Assembly (NCBI RefSeq): GCF_943734655.1
Contig: NC_071354.1
Coordinates: 136,882,642-136,946,641, forward strand
Length of the DNA stretch: 64,000 nucleotides
DNA from: Sabethes cyaneus
Lineage: Eukaryota > Arthropoda > Insecta > Diptera > Culicidae
Direction of reading: 5' to 3'
This document shows positions 9,895-21,767 of the stretch, piece by piece (the first letter of the stretch is position 1; each line of letters begins with the position of its first letter). Below the pieces are notes generated by a model. It saw only the letters and a program-made list of their open reading frames with translations. It ran no database searches and had not been told where the DNA came from. The position numbers were made by a program, and so were the translations under genes.

Positions 9895-12594
9895 GTGCAC
9901 ACACACAAACAGCCGTGCACGCCTACATACGCAGACGCACATATCACAAACTTACATTACGCATACATACACACATATTTTTAACCCTTTGTGATCTTAA
10001 TAGTGGTTGAGCGTTCGCTTTAAGATAATTGATAATAGTAGAGCTCTAACGACATCTGAGTTGGGCCACTATTAGCGTATTTTTCTCCTTTTAAAGATTA
10101 AATTTCTTTCCGTGAGCAATGCGAAATAAATAATAAGCTATAAGGTTACGGACCCTTTTCGTCATACGTAAACACGATCCAGACTTTATTGCGAGTTTTT
10201 ATAAGAATTAATCCACAAGTACTCATTTTTTACAGCAGATTAATCTGACACATCTTGCCTGTACATGTATACCCATTTAGCCTGAAAAAATATTTCGGAA
10301 CTTATATTTCTCAGTGGAACAATTTTTCATGCTCCAGCGGGAGTTCGTCATACGAAAATTCACTTCGTCATAAGCAATATTTCTTTCGTTTGTCATGGAC
10401 AGACAGCAATTATTTACAAAAATCTCTGCACGTATTCTTTGATCCGTGTCCAAGAGCTACCCAACTACTATAAAAAGAGTGGAAATAGTTTGAATCACAG
10501 CTCAAAATTTTAAGTAGTTATTTTTCGTCATACTCAAGCTTCTCTTCGTCATACTCAAAACTGGTAGAAAAACCAAGAGGACTTCTATTTTTTGAACAAA
10601 TATTGAAAAATAGTGATTTTTTAACATAATCTTTTCCTCGATAGCGAAGAGACAATCCATAAATATCAATACCAGGTTGGTTTGACTGTAATTCGCATCG
10701 AAATTGGTTATAATGCTGTTTTCTTGTCGATATGTCTGTAAAGACGAAGACCCGCCGTAGACGAACCCATCCGGCACCCTAACATTCTTTCCATTTAATT
10801 CTACTACTATGGAACTTATAAAATACGATGAACTTCTGTTCATTTGACTGTTTTTAATCTGAACACTTTTTAGTTAAATTTCCGCTGCACGACGCGATGT
10901 GCAAATTAAAATTGCTTATGCATTTGCTTATGAAAACAGTAAGCTGCATAGATAAAAGTATTTGCTTTACTGCTTCCATACGGAAAAGCAAAGCAAACTG
11001 TTTTATTCATACGGGCTAATGTCAACGAACGCGTTTTTACTGATTTAGTATTTAATCTGTTCCACATTCTGTTTTTCTAACGATTCTATTATAAATTCCA
11101 TTGAAAAACGAAATATTCGCTGCTTGCAACTGCCAACTAAATCAAACCACTGAAACAACAACAAAGTGCAGGGCGACCAGTTCATACAAGTTTTAGCATA
11201 TTAAGAGTTACCAGTGTCAGTAATTTGAACATTAAGAAAGAACCTCGTTAGTTTGAATCAGGAATCGTTCAAATTAGCCGGGGTCCACGGTATTCACAAA
11301 AAAATCACATTCAAAATGCTTCGTACGTAAATTATCACTATGAAATTCTATAACTTCATAGTATTAGATTAAAATTTAGATAATTTTTATCCGAGAATTT
11401 GCTACGATGTATTTGCCTATTAAAATTGAATCCGCTTAAACCATTCTAACAATTTGGAATAGGAACAGGACCAAATTCTCAGCGACAACTCGCTCAATGT
11501 TAGAAAAATAGAATATTAAAAATAATTCAAATATCGCTTATATTTCGATACTTTCGAAGATGAGAATTCCGTTCTTTATTTTATGCATATGTGTTAAAAA
11601 GTGATTGTGATTGTGATTTTTAGACCACAAAATAGCGGGAAAGTTCTAAGCATGATAGCTTGTCATTTACGAAAATATAAAATGATTACATTGATAATTT
11701 CGCACCTATTCGAAAACGATGAATTATAATCGTCGCAGACGAAACCGTCGCCAGAATCGTCGCGAGGGCAAATATCGTTTATTTTGCCAAGTAAACCACT
11801 AGTTTATGCGCTAGTCAAACCAACTATATACTTTTAACTTACACACAACCAATCAGATTCTTTTTGCGACACTTTTAAGCTGTCAAAAATATGAGTGGCG
11901 CGTTTTTTACCAATGGCACGAGCAAGACCAATCCCAAAACCGAACCGCGAGAAGCTTATTCTGCAACTACCAAATAATTATTATTCAAGCCATTTATTAA
12001 ATCAGGTTTGATGATAGGAGAAAGACGTCTACAGTAAGACAATTTTTTTCCCAAAAATTTTAAATTTTTTGATGCTAGCTACCAACGAGCTCTTCAATCC
12101 ATTTGAAAGGCAAATCCTTCTAGTTGTCTGAAAAAAAGTGTCAGTCGTTTTGGTTGGAAGCTAAATTATTTACAACTACAAATGTGAAGGTGTAATTTTG
12201 TTTCACTGTTAACCAATAGGTGGGAAAAGTGAGACAACTCGTATTGCATACTGAAACACCTATTTGGAATCAATTTAAATCATATATTTTGGTAATAAAG
12301 AATAGTTTATTGTGTCTATAAAGCATGCATTATTGTTGGCCATGATTGAAAATTCCTATTGTTTTTACATCATTTTATACTCATATAAAGGACGAATCTT
12401 GGACATCTGACTGTTAACATACACTTTAGAATTCATTTACACTCATTTAGCAAACAATTCGATTGTCATATTTTTTTAAATATTAACTCTTATTACTATG
12501 TGATGCCATGCAGTTGTTTTAATTTTAATTTGTTTTGTATTTTGTTGTTAAAAATAAAAAAATATCTTAAAAAATCAACAAATTTTTCTCAAAC
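9895..12594. other. Intergenic DNA with TTCGTCATAC motifs and a MITE half
   Basis: TTCGTCATA-type motifs recur near 10157, 10346, 10367, 10527 and 10547. Bases about 10960-11021 hold a degraded relative of the hairpin MITE at 1711-1798, with CAAAGCAAACTGTTTTATTC and ATTCATACGGGCTAAT. A minus-strand frame of 113 codons (10843-10502) has no recognisable domain. Otherwise nothing is supported. Confidence 0.4.
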
Positions 12595-13683
12595 ATAGGG
12601 GCCATCCAGATACCACGTGGACAGAAAAATGCCAATTTTCAACCCCCCCGTCCCCCTCCATGGACAAGCGTGGACATTCGCTCAACCCCCACCCCCCTCG
12701 CCTGTTTGTCCACGTGGACATTTTTATGTCAAATTTAACAAAACAGAAATGCATTGCTCTAAATTTTGTTTTCAACTTTATTTATGCAGTATTTATCAAA
12801 AAAGCTTACGTGAAAGGAAGCACGAGTCTAAAGGCCGCGACACAATGCATACAACTTTTTAGTCGTTGCGAAAATTTGAGTTTTTCCATGGATTTTCCGT
12901 AAACTTTCTGCAGCGTATTAAAATCCGTATGCAAGGTGACCTTAATTCTTATGATCTTGTCTACTGCAAATTATTATGGACTGCAAGAAAGCTTGACTTT
13001 CGCTTGACGATTCTTTATCCAGTATCTTTATCCAGAACATCTCAGATTGGCCGTCTACTTCAACACAACACAAGACCTTTCCGACGCAATGTGATTCGCA
13101 AAATTTTCTGAAGGCGAATCTTTTTGGAAAAAGGTTGTCCACGGAAGCCCTTTTTTTGGCGAGCCGCATTTGATTTTGAGGCAAAATGCAATCCTTTGGT
13201 GCAAGCGCGACCTAAGTGATAAATGAGTCACGTGACTAGTGAATATTCGTGAATTCTTCCGTTACCTTTATCATTTCCCAAAGAAGGCCAGAGTTGCAAA
13301 AAAATAATATATTTTGTTTTGTATTGCATTACATCAAATGTCAGGCTAGGCAATCAACAACTGTGTACTAACGCAGGCTTAATCTTTTCAACAAGATTTA
13401 TGCCAGATACATGTTCTCGTAATGCTCATGTGTTTACGTGAACATATGCCTCATCAGAACATCAAACTTTATTTGAACTTAAAAACAATCACTGATCAAT
13501 GGCTAATGCTAATGTGAATAATTAAGTCTATATTGCTGTTTCTAATTTCTATTGCATGAAAAAAAAACTTGTCCACGTGGACATTTTCCGTACCCCCTCC
13601 CCCCCTTCCGTGGACAAACGTGGACATCTTGATACCCCCCACCCCCCTCCAAGCTGTCCACGTGGTATATGGATGGCCCCATA
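12595..13683. mobile_element. 1.08-kb element with about 115-130-bp TIRs, Harbinger-like ends
   Basis: GGGGCCATCC starts at 12598 and GGATGGCCCC ends at 13680. ATA flanks both sides (12595-12597 and 13681-13683), compatible with a 3-bp duplication. The arms contain CCACGTGG twice each and C-runs separated by TGGACA units. The centre (about 12730-13565) is unique-looking and encodes nothing recognisable. GGGG-start TIRs plus a 3-bp duplication suggest PIF/Harbinger; this is inference because there is no transposase. Confidence 0.8.
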
Positions 13684-13699
13684 GCGCGATGTAGGTTCA

Positions 13700-13815
13700 C
13701 AAATTTCACTTTCTATGAAAATATCATGGATCTTGAATGTTTTATGACATAGGTAGCTATTCCTGTTGACTCACTGTTCCTGTTGTCTCACTGTTAACTA
13801 CTCTCCCCTACATGA
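13700..13815. repeat. Dispersed repeat, partner of 45490-45605
   Basis: Shared blocks include CATGGATCTTGAATGTTTTATG here and a close match CATGGCTCTTGAATATTTTATG there, then CACTGTTCCTG followed by TGTCTC and CTACTCTC-CCTAC in both. Same orientation, diverged, function unknown. Confidence 0.6.
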
Positions 13816-16350
13816 ACGAGCATCAGTCACTACTATATAACAGCATTACGTATAAAATGTGTATCGTGATAGGCTAGTTAAGGTAGTAGAATTATAATGC
13901 TGGTTTAAAGTCGTGGAACATTTATTATTTATGCTATCAAGCGCTTAATTCCTGTGTATTAGCTTTACACATTGAATACATCGCTATTGGAACAAAATGT
14001 TTGATGGGATAGCGTCGGAGTTTTTCTTCTTATGTTGCAGTTGAGCTTGAATTGAAAACCATGTCAATCAGAATATCCTCGTGTTCCAGCAATTACATAC
14101 TGTTTTAGTCTTTACACAACGTGTTTCGGACACGTAACTGCATGTTTGACACTTAATCATATTTTTCACTTCCAAAAAATATTTATTTATTAACAAAAAT
14201 GGTGCTGGAAACCTTTTCATAGATTTGCTATTTTTCACGATCATTTTGGCACATACTGAACACGTTTCGATATTTGTTATCCTTTTTTTTCTTGATATTC
14301 TATTGTATAATCCTATTTTTATTACCTGTCCGTTCACTACCGTCGATAGGATTATCCCTTAAATTCGACTCCACCGTTTGACCCTGTGCAATTCCAGTGT
14401 TGAGGTTAAGGTTGTGATAAAATTCCAACATACTGTTGTCACTTGCGGTATGCTTGCTTTGTTATAATTGCCCGTCTACTACTACACTAATTAACACCCG
14501 AAATGGTTCCATTCACTATAAGCACATTATATCCCAAGAGCCATCCGTTAGACTACGTTTCCGCTTCGAACGACTTAATCCTTATATGCTTGACGCCGAC
14601 TGTTATTATGTTAACTCGTTTCCCGACGCGACGAAATTAAATGAACACGAGAAATACGTCCACACGCAACGAGCGACAAAACGCATGTGGCTCCTCCGCA
14701 GGCAAAATGCTAACAATGCGAGTCATCAGAAGATAACGAACAGAAGAATAGTGAAAAGCAGGGAATAGATATATGGAATCGTAAAATATCAACATTCATT
14801 GCAACTATCTGCAAAAGGGAGGAAAAACTTACCAACATCGGTAACCGACCCTCGTGTCCTCTAGAGAGAACGTGTCGTCAAGCAGACAAACGTTTGTGTT
14901 GACAGAGGAAATGGGTCGATAGAACAGACACAAGCGCAAAATACGCGCAACCTGTTACGACGAGGGTATAGATGGTGTCGACCGCGTGCCACACGTGTTG
15001 CGATCGATTCCGATACCTCAAATTCTACAGAGAGAATTAATGTTCAATACAGAAGATATCCAAAAGCATAATCACCTGTTTGTTGCATATATATACCACA
15101 TATTTTAAGCAAATACGAGAGGAAAAGAGAGAGAAGGATAGTATGCCTGAAAATAGCGTGCGTGGGAAAATCAATGAAACTGCGAATGGTGGACTTTCAT
15201 AGCGCATGTACTAACGATTAATAAGATAGCGCCGAGAGAGACAGAAATCTTTTTGTTGAAATAAAACAGATGCAATAGATTCAAGCCCCGCCCCGATCGC
15301 TGATTGGTGCCATGTGGTGAGTGAATGTATGAGTTTGTTGAGGGAAAACGGGATAGGTAGCATACACATCTCTACAGTAAAACTAAAAACATCGCATAAC
15401 TATCAGACGCCGAAAATCCAGTAATGCTTGTAATAAGTATTTAGTGTGCATTAAAGTATTGTTTGGCATAGTAAAAGTGTTAAAAATTTGTAATATTTTG
15501 TTTTTTGTATGTTTCCACCTTTTAGTGGATTTTACACCACATCGAATATTATATTCCTGATAGTCTGATATATTTTAAATCATTCTTTTATAATTAAACA
15601 GTTTACTTAATATCCTGATTTAATTTCTAAATGATGTCTTTTTAAACTAGCAATTAATATTCATGTTAGAACGTAAACTTTGTTGACGATAGTCTAATTT
15701 CCTATGATATTTTGTTTTTTGTTTATTACGGCCATGAGTTATAGCCGTGGGCGCGACCAACAAGCAACTCATTTACGGGGGTAGATGATACAGTTTACGC
15801 TATCTGTACCATGAAGCTGAATGAAAATAGTCGAATATCTGAATTAGTCGATGGTAGAATGCCAAGACTTTTGGTGCGCATTTTAATAAAACCATTCCGA
15901 ATCCACGTGTAGCTTTCGTCGACAATTCACTCTATCCATTAAGATGAATCCTAATCTAGTTCGTCTTCTACTAACAACAATTCCTTTTCCAAAACGCGGG
16001 TGAAGATGCAGAGGGCTCCTTGGTCTTTAGTAGCAACAAGTATTGAACATTCTTTCTCATCCAATCAGGTTGCCCGACAACCGTTACAACGTTAGAGCTT
16101 GCACTCCATTGTTCTTGAATTTGATCTTCAATTCCAAATTTGACTACTGCACAAATGGTGATTTACTACTTAAGAAAGCATGCATGAACTTTGGGTACTG
16201 CAGAAGCGCAATAGGTAACTCTTGAGGGTTTAAACCCAATACATTATTGATTGTACACCGTCATTATCAAACCAATATTGAAGTATAGTTGTATTATATG
16301 GTGGCAGAAGCAGATAATTGTGACTGTTCATACAAAATTGAACTACCTTT
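13816..16350. other. Intergenic DNA; less AT-rich island at 14.8-15.35 kb
   Basis: No conserved exon was recognised. Bases about 14820-15350 are richer in G+C than the surroundings, with GAGAGA tracts and a GCCCCGCCCCG box followed by GATTGG (an inverted CCAAT) near 15285-15310. These are weak promoter-like hints without a TATA box or a downstream coding exon in view. Short frames at 14337-14068 (minus) and 14436-14768 (plus) contain Cys pairs but no full zinc-finger spacing. Confidence 0.3.
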
Positions 16351-16505
16351 AAGGTTCAAATACGCGTCATTGATTTCTAGGATTTCAAAAGCAGTTTTAT
16401 GCTGAAAATAATAATTCCTATGTTCGTGAAACTGTTTTCGCTTAATTCTTTGCGTCTGTCAGAGCACAATGATAAATTTTCGTGAACATATCTTTTGTTA
16501 AAAAG
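16351..16505. repeat. Left arm of hairpin MITE family seen at 43333-43531
   Basis: AAGGTTCAAATACGCGTCAT, GATTTC, TTTATGCTGAAAA, ATGTTCGTGAAA and GTGAACATATCTTTTGTT occur in the same order as in the 43.3 kb hairpin. The right arm is degraded. Confidence 0.55.
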
Positions 16506-17020
16506 TGCCTTATGGCAATATCTGGAACGTTTACTACAACTGTAATTCCAACGCCTTAGATCATCAAACCTGTATCTAATCAAACCTATAACTTCCACCT
16601 GAAGCAAGAGTCACTAGTATGTGCTTTTTTTCTTTACGGACCTATCGCAGCGCCCAGTATCGTTGATCTATTGTGATATCGCCCGGGTGTTTGCTGCACA
16701 GAATTTCTTTTTGCTATAATCACTTTTGAGTAAGTGATATGCTTATTAAATTTTATGCGTGCTTGTGTGATATTTGGTTTACCCTTCCTTCAAATCCTGC
16801 TCTACTTTACCTACTTGTTCCTCACTACTAGTACTATCCTACATTATAGCTGACCCTAGCAATGACTCATTGCGTTCCTCTGACCAGTACACTTAACTAT
16901 AAGAGTTAATTTGCACTGTCAAGAGACTTCATCGGGGTAATATAGAATTCAGCATGAAGGGTAATGAGGGGCCTGAGAATATGCCCCTGCTAAAGTCACT
17001 TGACATCGAATGACCTGATT

Positions 17021-17097
17021 CTACTAGGATTCGAACCAAAGACCACTCGCTTGTCCAAGCAGACTCGGTAACCTTGCGGCTATAGAGCTACCCTTAG
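17021..17097 (-). repeat. tRNA-like relic (possible SINE head)
   Basis: On the minus strand a B-box GGTTCGAATCC matches the Pol III consensus exactly. An A-box-like TAGCTCTATAGCC lies about 50 bases upstream of it. The outer ends do not pair into a seven-base acceptor stem, so this is not an intact tRNA gene. A tRNA-derived SINE or a decayed tRNA pseudogene are the alternatives. Confidence 0.4.
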
Positions 17098-17216
17098 TAT
17101 GTGACTATCACCTACATGTATCTGACCCTGAGCGCCCTGCAGACCGCCGAGTTAGTTTTGAGGCACGATGCTGGTCTAACAAGCCGGTCATCGTATGTTT
17201 GTTTCTTTGCTGGACG

Positions 17217-17310
17217 GTGCTGCTAGAGTCAGTAGCATCGTTGCACTAGCCTTGTAATATTGTCCTGTACTCTAATAACCGGTTGCGAAGTCTGTTGATA
17301 AAGAAGGGTC
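17217..17310. repeat. Dispersed repeat, partner of 26618-26715
   Basis: Shared blocks: AGAGTCA, TTGTCCTGTACTCTA, then GGTTGCG and TCTGT in the same order and spacing at both places. Diverged interspersed repeat of unknown class, possibly linked to the tRNA-like relic just upstream. Confidence 0.6.
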
Positions 17311-18807
17311 AAGTCTTAAGGACATTTATAACCCAAAGCTTTGCTTTTTAGCATCCTGAAGATGCTAGTCTTATCCGATTTGTGGTCGCAAAAAGTTGCA
17401 CAGGAAAAGTTAACTCTTACTCCTAGCGACATAACGCTCATGCGTACTTTTTCGTACAGTACTTGCCCATGGAACTTTCCTCCTAGAAAGGAGTGGTTAT
17501 CAGGCTGCATTAGAACCAAAATTTCTGATTATTTGATCTGCTTTTCCGATGGGTCCTTGTATGAAGGTCACGCGGGCAGTGATGTATATTTCCGATAACT
17601 TGAATACGACGATTCGCTGGGTACAGTCTTGGATGGCACTGACTGTATCGTCTCAGCCAAGCTGAATTAACACAAGTTGTGTTTGAGACACTTGTAAAGT
17701 TAGTTATAATCTACTGAACTAACCATTGAGTAATCTCTTGTAAGTATAGTGCTATAAGGCTATAATACTGTTGGTACCTAAAAGAGCGTTCTTTTTGCTG
17801 CCAATAAAATAAAAGCAAAGCCTAGGTGCTACATTCCGTTATCGAAACTTGACCTTTTGTTTTTTAGACAAACTTTGTAGCCAGCAGTTTGGAGTACATG
17901 ACAACTGTGAGGCTGGTGCTACGATCCTATTGACTCTAACAGTCTCTGCCAGCTTAAATTCAAACATGCAATGACTGGCTTATTAGACTAGCATCGTACC
18001 TCCATGGTTCAAGGGTTCACTAATATCTGCGATCCACCGGGTCTGGGGAAAAAGTGGGGTTCGAATCTGGTTAATTGTTTCCCATTATAGCTTGGTTGGA
18101 CCCGTGGGTCCCTTAAACAAACCTAATTAAGCGTCGCTTCGATGACCCTCTCTTACCTAATTTTTCGCTCTTTTCCCTTCACGCCTTTTCTCTCTTAAGA
18201 TACTATAAACACCTTTGTTTCTTAACTTTCTTGCCTGCGGTTGCTCAACGCTCAGATATGTCAATCAGATATAAGGTTTGTCGCTGAACTTTACTTTTAG
18301 CTAAAACGCGGATTTTTTTCAAGTTCATCTATGGACCACTCACCAAAAATTCGATTTCTCATCTGCATTTGCGACCGATATAATAGGTGAATTGACACCA
18401 ATGTTCACCTGTTTACGTACTTTGCGAAGACAGATCGTTATGTTTGATCCAAAGGTGTCCAATAGCGTAAAATTCGTGCAAATATTGTCCATTATAACGG
18501 TTCTAACGACCATAAAATGGTCAAAATTAGCAAAACACATGTTTCACACAATAGGAAATAATTTTTTCATCATAGAAATAGCAATACAAAGTGATTATTT
18601 TTTACTTTGACACTTATCACGAATCATCACGCATGAGCTGTCAGAAATCAAAGTTTGGAAACAAATCTTTAAAAAATCACCCTTTGCTTGTAACGAAAAC
18701 GATTACGATTGGGAGAAACCCATGTAATTCTCAGTGTTTTCCATACACATACACACACACACTCTCTCGTTTTACGTCCATTCATTTTACGTGATTTCTT
18801 TTTACGT
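17311..18807. other. Intergenic DNA
   Basis: Short frames only (for example 17341-17598), none with a domain. A short (CA)n tract lies at about 18750-18762. No other structure was recognised. Confidence 0.35.
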
Positions 18808-18911
18808 CCACTTTTTTACGTCCGAAATTTGAATTAACGTCCTCTCGTTGACGTCCAAAATTTGAAGTAACGTCCTCTTTTTTACGTCCAGAATTTGAAT
18901 TAACGTCAGCT
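18808..18911. repeat. Three tandem 33-bp units
   Basis: Unit core: TTACGTCC, an AATTTGAA-TTAACGTCC block, then TC. Three successive units are present with a few substitutions each, preceded by degenerate TTTTACGTCC/TTTTACGTG copies from about 18772. ACGTC (CRE half-site-like) therefore recurs eight or more times in 140 bp. Confidence 0.8.
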
Positions 18912-19092
18912 ATGTAACTTTTCACCTTGATGTTCCCCCGTATTTGATTTCACTCAAGTAAGTACTACTACTAAAGCAGTTTATTTTTTGCTTTCTTAAT
19001 GCTCATGGATAGACAAGATAACTTGTCCACCTAGTCTTAGTAATTATGAATAAACCACAAAATATTTTAAAACTACATTGAAATTGTCATAT

Positions 19093-19314
19093 TAGGGTAG
19101 ACGCACCATTAGTGGTGGTAGTACCAGTAGTGGTGGAAACTTGAATTATTCCATTATTTTTGCAGATTTTGGTACAATTTTGATAAGTATCGAACTACCA
19201 GTAACAGTATTATTTGATAAGTATCAAACTTGTACCAAAATCTGCAAAAATAATGGAATAATTCAAGTTTTCACCACTACTGGTACTACCACCACTAATG
19301 GTGCGTTTACCCTA
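19093..19314. mobile_element. 222-bp foldback MITE with about 83-bp arms
   Basis: The left arm begins TAGGGTAGACGCACCATTAG at 19093. The right arm ends CTAATGGTGCGTTTACCCTA at 19314. The arms are almost perfect complements over about 83 bp, including AACTTGAATTATTCCATTAT. The tips are TA...TA, suiting a TA target duplication. No coding capacity. A transcript across it would fold into a long dsRNA stem. Confidence 0.88.
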
Positions 19315-20380
19315 TGTATCCTATTAAATTTCATCTATCTTCACTAGTAAGTAAAAGCAAATGTGTGAGAAGCTTACGCTTATGTCTAATGTAATGTTTA
19401 ATTTTGTAAGCAATACATGTGCATCTAATATTTAAACTACCCCATACAATGCCATAAAAATCGAGTTAAAGTTGCGACAACTTCAAAAATATTTTCTTCT
19501 CGTATTGTTTTTCTGTATATATTTTTTTTATTTGGATGAACATCTGCACAATTTAACGGACCAAATATAGCAAATACCGAATCATCCTTTCGCCAATCCT
19601 AAAACTCAAGTGGCGTCTCATCGCATCATCAAACAAGCTATTATGAAATGGGAAATTAATTTCAAACTACAGCTAAGCCTGGCTTCATTTCTCATCCAAC
19701 CATATATCCACAAGCTGAACTGTAGAAAAGGCATCTCGCAGCAATAGCACTCGATTTCTATTGTTCCGAGGTAGGTAATCCTTCAACCCTTATTAATTTG
19801 TTAACACATCGCTCATTCATGCGGTAAAAAATATGTGCGTTGCCTTTGAGCTGCAATTACGATTAGCTCACTTTTTTGTACGACAGAATATCCCTCTTTC
19901 TACTTTTCAAGGGCTTTGCTTTCGTCAAGAGCATTCAGGATGCTGGATATGCGTGGATAAAGTTTTGTTTACATCATAGTAACTATTGTTTGGTTTTTAA
20001 AAGTGCCACTATAAATTCTAAGGTAAACAATTATCATGACTCTCATCTTCAACATTGCAGAAATATTATCGTCACAAAAAGGGAAGGTTGGAATCAATGT
20101 CTCCTTGCGTCTGTGTCATCCATTCGCACAATAATGCTAATTATTTTGGTAACGACTGTGCCAGGAGCGAAACAGCCGCAGAAGAGTTGAAACCCCATCG
20201 ACACACTTCAACGATTGTTATGTGGTCTTCCGGTGGTTTTTTTTTTGTTCCGCCGTTTCAATTTATGTCGTTTTCCGCATAGTCGTTAGATATAGAAAAA
20301 ATCAATAAAACATAGAATTTCAGATGAAACTAATTACATTCGACGAGAAAATTTTTCTAACTTTTCTAAAACATTCAGAA
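19315..20380. other. Intergenic DNA
   Basis: Nothing recognisable. A frame of 104 codons at 19876-20190 lacks known motifs. Confidence 0.35.
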
Positions 20381-20810
20381 TAACGGGTGACAACTAAAAT
20401 TTTGGAAGTTTTTCTTAAAAAAAAAGTCAAAAAAAGACAAATATGCATGAAGAAGATCTGATTTACCGAAATTAAAGATACATTATCCATTGTTAAAAAA
20501 CAATTAGTGAACATTTGAAAACGGTTCGTAATCGGCCGTTCGGCGAAGCTTCCTTTTGATGTCCTAACAGGAGCGTTGTATAGCTGTCATGTCAATTTTG
20601 CGAATGCATTTCTTGATTCTACCAATCAACTGTTTGCAATTTGTGGCTCTCTAGTTATTTTTGTACACCAAGGAACTGAAAATCCCGAAGAAATCCTCGA
20701 TTGGACGCACTGAGACAGATTTATCAGGTCCTGGTTTTTGGGTACAAATGGGATCGAATGGGTATTCAGGAACGATTGTGTTTTTTCGTGTAATGCGTGT
20801 TCCTTGAAAT
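20381..20810 (-). pseudogene. 3' fragment of a Tc1/mariner transposase
   Basis: The minus strand reads PEYPFDPICTQK, then VRPIEDFFG (the third catalytic acidic residue region) and CKQLIGRIKKCIRKIDMTAI, the usual C-terminal helices of insect mariner transposases. Stops interrupt it. Sequence 20381-20800 matches 56914-57260 closely, in the same orientation, so the two are copies of one family. N-terminal DNA-binding and first two catalytic positions are absent. Confidence 0.75.
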
Positions 20811-21767
20811 CAGTGCCAGTAACATCTGATCATTTTAGGACATGACGCAACATATCAATATGAGCATTAAACTTTGAGTTGAGGTTTTATGAGATACTGA
20901 CACTAGAAGCTTTTTGACGCAGTTTGACAACCTGTAGCACGTTCTTGGTATCCCGGCGGAAGTGACAATTTTAGGACACATCCGAAACCATATCCGTATG
21001 GGATTTCTAAGCATCGTAAAATCTTAAAGTTTGACATCCATATTGGTACGGTTTCGATCATATCTCAAAATGGCCATAGAGATAGGATGTTACTAGTAAT
21101 ATTTCCAGATTCGATTTCACTGAGATGGTCATACCTCGGTTGTTCTTTGACACATTTCCGTTTTCTTTTCACCAATCGACTGGAAATGAAGTCTAGTTTT
21201 GGGACAGAATATGATTAGGTATTATAAAATTATTAAATTAAAAGTATAAAACTTTTAATTGAAATATAAACCTGAGCAAATTCAAGCAATTGAAACATTT
21301 TCGAATAGAAGAACTTGAAGTCTGCAAATTAAAGTTGAATGCTATGACCTATAACTATTCTTAACAAAGAGTCATGCAATATGAATTTTACGGGTTTTAG
21401 GCTTTAAAAGTTTAAAAGTTGACCGTAAAGTAAATTTTTTTACCCTTTGAATTCTCCAATATCCGAAGTGTTTGCGTTGTGTTGAATCGATTTCCAGCAA
21501 ATAACAGATCTCAGAGTTTCTAAGTTTCTGAGGAGTTCTACCTTTGATGATTGATTTTAGCTGATACGTAAACTATGAAACCATGGGTAGTTTAATGTAC
21601 AATATTTCAATTTTTCCTCGTAGTAAAGTAGAAAACAATTCTCTCCATTGCTACGCCCCATAAAATAAAGCTGATTGCATTAAACTATTCACAGTGATTG
21701 TATAACATTTTGTCGAATACCATTTCGCGCAAATTCAATTCTCGGTTGACCAGAACGTTGAATATAG
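20811..21767. other. Intergenic repeats
   Basis: TTTTAGGACA is followed by ACCATATCCGTATGG-like sequence twice (about 20838 and 20972), suggesting a decayed tandem unit. Bases about 21094-21190 are an inverted match to 58080-58165, including TAATATTTCCAG and CACCAATCGACTG. Confidence 0.4.

Noticed and set aside
10502..10843. 113-codon minus-strand ORF
   Set aside because: No recognisable family; it overlaps the TTCGTCATAC motif region and codon use does not look coding.
12575..12902. Overlapping Pro-rich frames on both strands
   Set aside because: They arise from the C-rich terminal inverted repeat of the 12.6-13.7 kb element.
14068..14768. Cys-rich frames suggestive of zinc fingers
   Set aside because: Cys pairs occur, but His/Cys partners are not at zinc-finger spacing, and no splice context supports an exon.
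17021..17097. Intact tRNA gene
   Set aside because: The B-box is good, but the acceptor stem does not pair and the A-box is weak; kept only as a tRNA-like relic.
18808..18911. CRISPR-like array
   Set aside because: The 33-bp units are contiguous with no spacers, and the genome is eukaryotic; it is a minisatellite.
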